From Candidatus Saccharimonadota bacterium (GTDB lineage: Bacteria; Patescibacteriota; Saccharimonadia; Saccharimonadales; UBA7683), in NCBI GenBank assembly GCA_020427905.1, contig JAGQNU010000074.1, forward strand, positions 1 through 6,749: DNA of 6,749 nucleotides, given 5' to 3'. The translations under genes and the position numbers were made by a program. The notes under the pieces are model-generated. The model saw only the letters and a program-made list of their open reading frames with translations, was not told the DNA's origin and made no database searches. This document shows positions 5,165 to 6,749 of this stretch, in pieces (within the stretch, counting starts at the first letter, position 1; each line of letters opens with the position of its first letter).

Positions 5165-5539
5165 GTGAGCACAGGCACAAAGAAGCGCTTCGCGCTTCAC
5201 AACGGCGTCGAACTGATCATCGACTGGGAGGCGGTCACCTACCATGACCGCCGTGAGACACACCACCCCACGGCGCAGCTGCACTTCGTACGTGGCAGCG
5301 TCAAGCAAGCGGACGCCACCAAGGCGGCCCACCGTGTGGATCAGAGCGTGGCCACGGTCACCAAGTCCATGATCGAGATCAGTACGACCCACGCCGTGAG
5401 GGGGTACGCGCAGGCGCAGAGGCTCGTCGAGACGTTCGTCGACGAGCTGGACGCCCTGTTGCGTTCTCGCGAGCAGGGAGCTCGCAACACGGCGAGGCAG
5501 GCTGGCCGAGGTGGGTACGTCAACATCCCGCAAGGCTGA
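5165..5539 (+). CDS. Small GC-rich unknown protein, probably horizontally acquired
   Basis: This 124-residue protein starts at GTG and stops at TGA. It begins STGTKKRFALHNGVELIIDWEAVTYHD, suggesting a small beta-containing domain, then has a histidine-rich stretch (HDRRETHHPTAQLHF). A long helix with coiled-coil-like spacing follows (RGYAQAQRLVETFVDELDALLRSREQ), and the end is basic and Gly-rich (RNTARQAGRGGYVNIPQG). There is no signal peptide or membrane segment. About 82% of codons end in G or C by hand count, far above the gene next to it, and the frame shows the clean third-position bias of a real gene. An overlapping minus-strand frame (5132-5602) lacks this support. The composition, TGA stop and GC-rich hairpin that follows resemble actinobacterial or actinophage genes; the origin is inference. 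I do not recognise the family. Confidence 0.77.
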   Translation: MSTGTKKRFALHNGVELIIDWEAVTYHDRRETHHPTAQLHFVRGSVKQADATKAAHRVDQSVATVTKSMIEISTTHAVRGYAQAQRLVETFVDELDALLRSREQGARNTARQAGRGGYVNIPQG

Positions 5540-5551
5540 ACGATGCTGACA

Positions 5552-5585
5552 GCGGGGATGCAGGCAAAGACGCCTGCATCCCCGC
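5552..5585 (+). terminator. GC-rich hairpin terminator without T-run
   Basis: Positions 5552-5565 and 5572-5585 form a perfect 14-bp stem (GCGGGGATGCAGGC and its complement) with a 6-base AAAGAC loop, 12 bases after the stop of the GC-rich gene. No T-run follows, unlike the other terminators here; this style is common in high-GC actinobacteria. Confidence 0.75.
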
Positions 5586-5602
5586 GCCGGCGGTGTGCGC
5601 AT

Positions 5603-5637
5603 TGAGTTAACAACTCATAGAACGGTATATCTACCGT
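5603..5637. repeat. Two further short palindromes downstream of the GC-rich gene
   Basis: TGAGTT-AAC-AACTCA (5603-5617) and ACGGTA-TATC-TACCGT (5622-5637) are perfect 6-bp stems placed five bases apart. No T-run follows either. They may be remnants of mobile DNA, protein sites or chance; I cannot tell. Confidence 0.4.
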
Positions 5638-5671
5638 ACGCGCACCCGCCACACAACTGAATATCCTATCG

Positions 5672-5690
5672 AGCACCTTCTGGTGCTTTT
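5672..5690 (+). terminator. Terminator between the convergent GC-rich gene and phosphoribosyltransferase gene
   Basis: AGCACC (5672-5677), loop TTCT and GGTGCT (5682-5687) form a 6-bp stem followed on the plus strand by TTT and an AT-rich tract. It acts best for plus-strand transcription. On the minus strand it begins just after the phosphoribosyltransferase stop codon but lacks a T-run. Confidence 0.65.
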
Positions 5691-6749
5691 ATAATTTCCA
5701 AAGCGGTACTGGTGTGGTGTCTCTTTTAAGTTTATCTGCCCTATATTGCGCGGTAGGTTTACCCGCTATAGTATCTCTATCAGATCTAACAGACGGCTGT
5801 AGCCGCCCAGCCTTAAAATCCCGAGCGAGACGCTTCATGTCTCTACGCAGTTTTTCTGCACCGCTGTCGCGACGCACCAAACCACTTGCGAGCTGTCTGA
5901 GAAGTTGTTCTATTTTTATCCGCTGCTCACCGCTTGGATCAAGCTCTGGATTTTGTGCAATATCCTCAAGCCGAAGGAGTAGTCTGTTCTTTTTGGCCTC
6001 CATCTCTTTTTTTGGACCCTTCTCTGATGGTGGGGTGCTTAAAAATTTGCTACCACGTCGAGGATGATCAGCACGAGCCGTACGATCAACTACCGGGTCA
6101 AGTACACCGCGACCCGTCTCGGTCTCTTGGTACTTAACCTGGTCCTTTTGTGGGTACCAGGTTGGAAACAGATGAAATATATAACTAGGCTCGCTAACGT
6201 CCGGATCCAGTGCGCCCATCATATAGGCAAAGGTATCAACCGTTGCACTTGGGAAGGCTGCTTCGATTAATGCCTTTGTGGCACGTTGTGTGTCACCACT
6301 CTCCTGAATCTCATCAACAATCAAAATGCGCCTCCCGTCCAAAACGTTGCTATCCCCAATCTGAAATATCGCACGGAGCTGTTCTATATCGTCATCTGTT
6401 ACTTCACGTAAATCACCCGCTCGAGTTGGATCATCTCGCCAAAACAATCTATCAACGTTTATAAACTTAACGTCTGGTTTTTCAGGAATCCGCCGCTTGC
6501 CGTCCTCGCCCTTAACTGGTTCCGCAAACTCATCCCACAGCTCTGACATCATCCAAGCTAGCGGACGTGCAGACTTATCAATAAAAATGACTGTATCAAA
6601 CGGTGGGTTATCTTCGTCCGCGCGCTCACCGTGACCCTGTATAGTTGAAACCATGTCGCCAAATCGCTCGAGGTAATCCTCTAGGACAAGGCGCTTGGTT
6701 TCAGCAGATAGCGGGCTTCTTCCCTCATATTTCTTGGCACGAGCATCGG
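5689..6749 (-). CDS. Phosphoribosyltransferase-fold protein with basic C-terminal tail (5' end off window)
   Basis: The frame stays open from the right edge to TAA at 5689, giving 352 visible residues. A Met at 6654 is internal, because 31 more residues (ending LVLEDYLERFGD) precede it without a stop. Numbering from that Met, FDTVIFIDKSARPLAWMMSELW (19-40) forms the first strand and helix of a PRTase-like domain. RILIVDEIQESGDTQRATKALIEAAFP (109-135) is the PRPP-binding loop, with VDE at 113-115 in place of the usual acidic DD pair and SGDT matching the S/TG.T phosphate-binding turn. Residues from about 195 onward are very rich in Lys and Arg and helical (EKGPKKEMEAKKNRLLLRLEDIA), suggesting nucleic-acid binding or a coiled coil. 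Enzymes of this fold move a phosphoribosyl group between PRPP and a base, but the substrate here cannot be named. Promoter and true start are not visible. The fold is confident; enzymatic activity is inferred. Confidence 0.85.
   Translation of the reverse strand, partial: DARAKKYEGRSPLSAETKRLVLEDYLERFGDMVSTIQGHGERADEDNPPFDTVIFIDKSARPLAWMMSELWDEFAEPVKGEDGKRRIPEKPDVKFINVDRLFWRDDPTRAGDLREVTDDDIEQLRAIFQIGDSNVLDGRRILIVDEIQESGDTQRATKALIEAAFPSATVDTFAYMMGALDPDVSEPSYIFHLFPTWYPQKDQVKYQETETGRGVLDPVVDRTARADHPRRGSKFLSTPPSEKGPKKEMEAKKNRLLLRLEDIAQNPELDPSGEQRIKIEQLLRQLASGLVRRDSGAEKLRRDMKRLARDFKAGRLQPSVRSDRDTIAGKPTAQYRADKLKRDTTPVPLWKL

Noticed and set aside
5132..5602. Minus-strand open frame of 156 codons across the GC-rich gene
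   Set aside because: The plus frame has the ribosome site, promoter and third-position GC bias; the minus frame runs through the hairpin and has a Cys/Arg-rich translation typical of a shadow frame.
5689..6654. Treating the phosphoribosyltransferase as complete from Met at 6654
   Set aside because: The frame continues without a stop to the window edge with normal protein-like sequence, and no ribosome site precedes that Met.
1..6749. Alternative genetic code with TGA as glycine, as in some CPR groups
   Set aside because: No credible gene contains in-frame TGA, and one gene ends with it.

Overview
The window looks like chromosomal DNA from a small-genome Candidate Phyla Radiation bacterium, most likely Saccharibacteria (TM7). 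This rests on recognition of gene style, not on a search. The signs are a CPR-like groES-groEL operon with a CIRCE operator, a Nudix protein with an N-terminal winged helix, a CYTH domain fused to a uridine kinase, and a phosphoribosyltransferase with a long basic tail. The standard code fits: TAA, TAG and TGA all end genes and none interrupts a credible frame.

Layout from left to right. A GC-rich partial gene on the minus strand runs off the left edge (1-414); it encodes an unknown protein with two HTH-like segments. Next on the minus strand is the winged-helix/Nudix gene (513-1157). It is divergent from the plus-strand CYTH-uridine kinase gene (1277-2410), which ends on a hairpin terminator shared with the convergent groEL. 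The groES-groEL operon (4390 to 2480, minus strand) is preceded by CIRCE at 4454-4480. The stop codon of the upstream minus-strand unknown gene (4477-5064) lies inside that CIRCE. A divergent control region (5065-5164) separates this gene from a small, very GC-rich plus-strand gene (5165-5539), which is followed by a cluster of perfect hairpins. The window ends with a 5'-truncated phosphoribosyltransferase gene on the minus strand (5689-6749). No gene-free stretch exceeds about 150 bases, and I see no tRNA, rRNA, CRISPR or insertion sequence.

How the parts relate. GroES and GroEL form the only clear operon, a heat-shock chaperonin presumably repressed by HrcA. Three genes relate loosely to nucleotide or phosphate chemistry (Nudix, CYTH-uridine kinase, phosphoribosyltransferase), which could suit an organism that salvages nucleotides from a host, but they are not co-transcribed. 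Two initiation modes coexist: groES, groEL and the kinase have strong Shine-Dalgarno sites, while the Nudix gene and the 4477-5064 gene have a -10 box only 7-8 bases before ATG and look leaderless. The two GC-rich unknown genes differ in codon use from their neighbours and may be horizontally acquired, perhaps from an actinobacterial host or its phages (inference).
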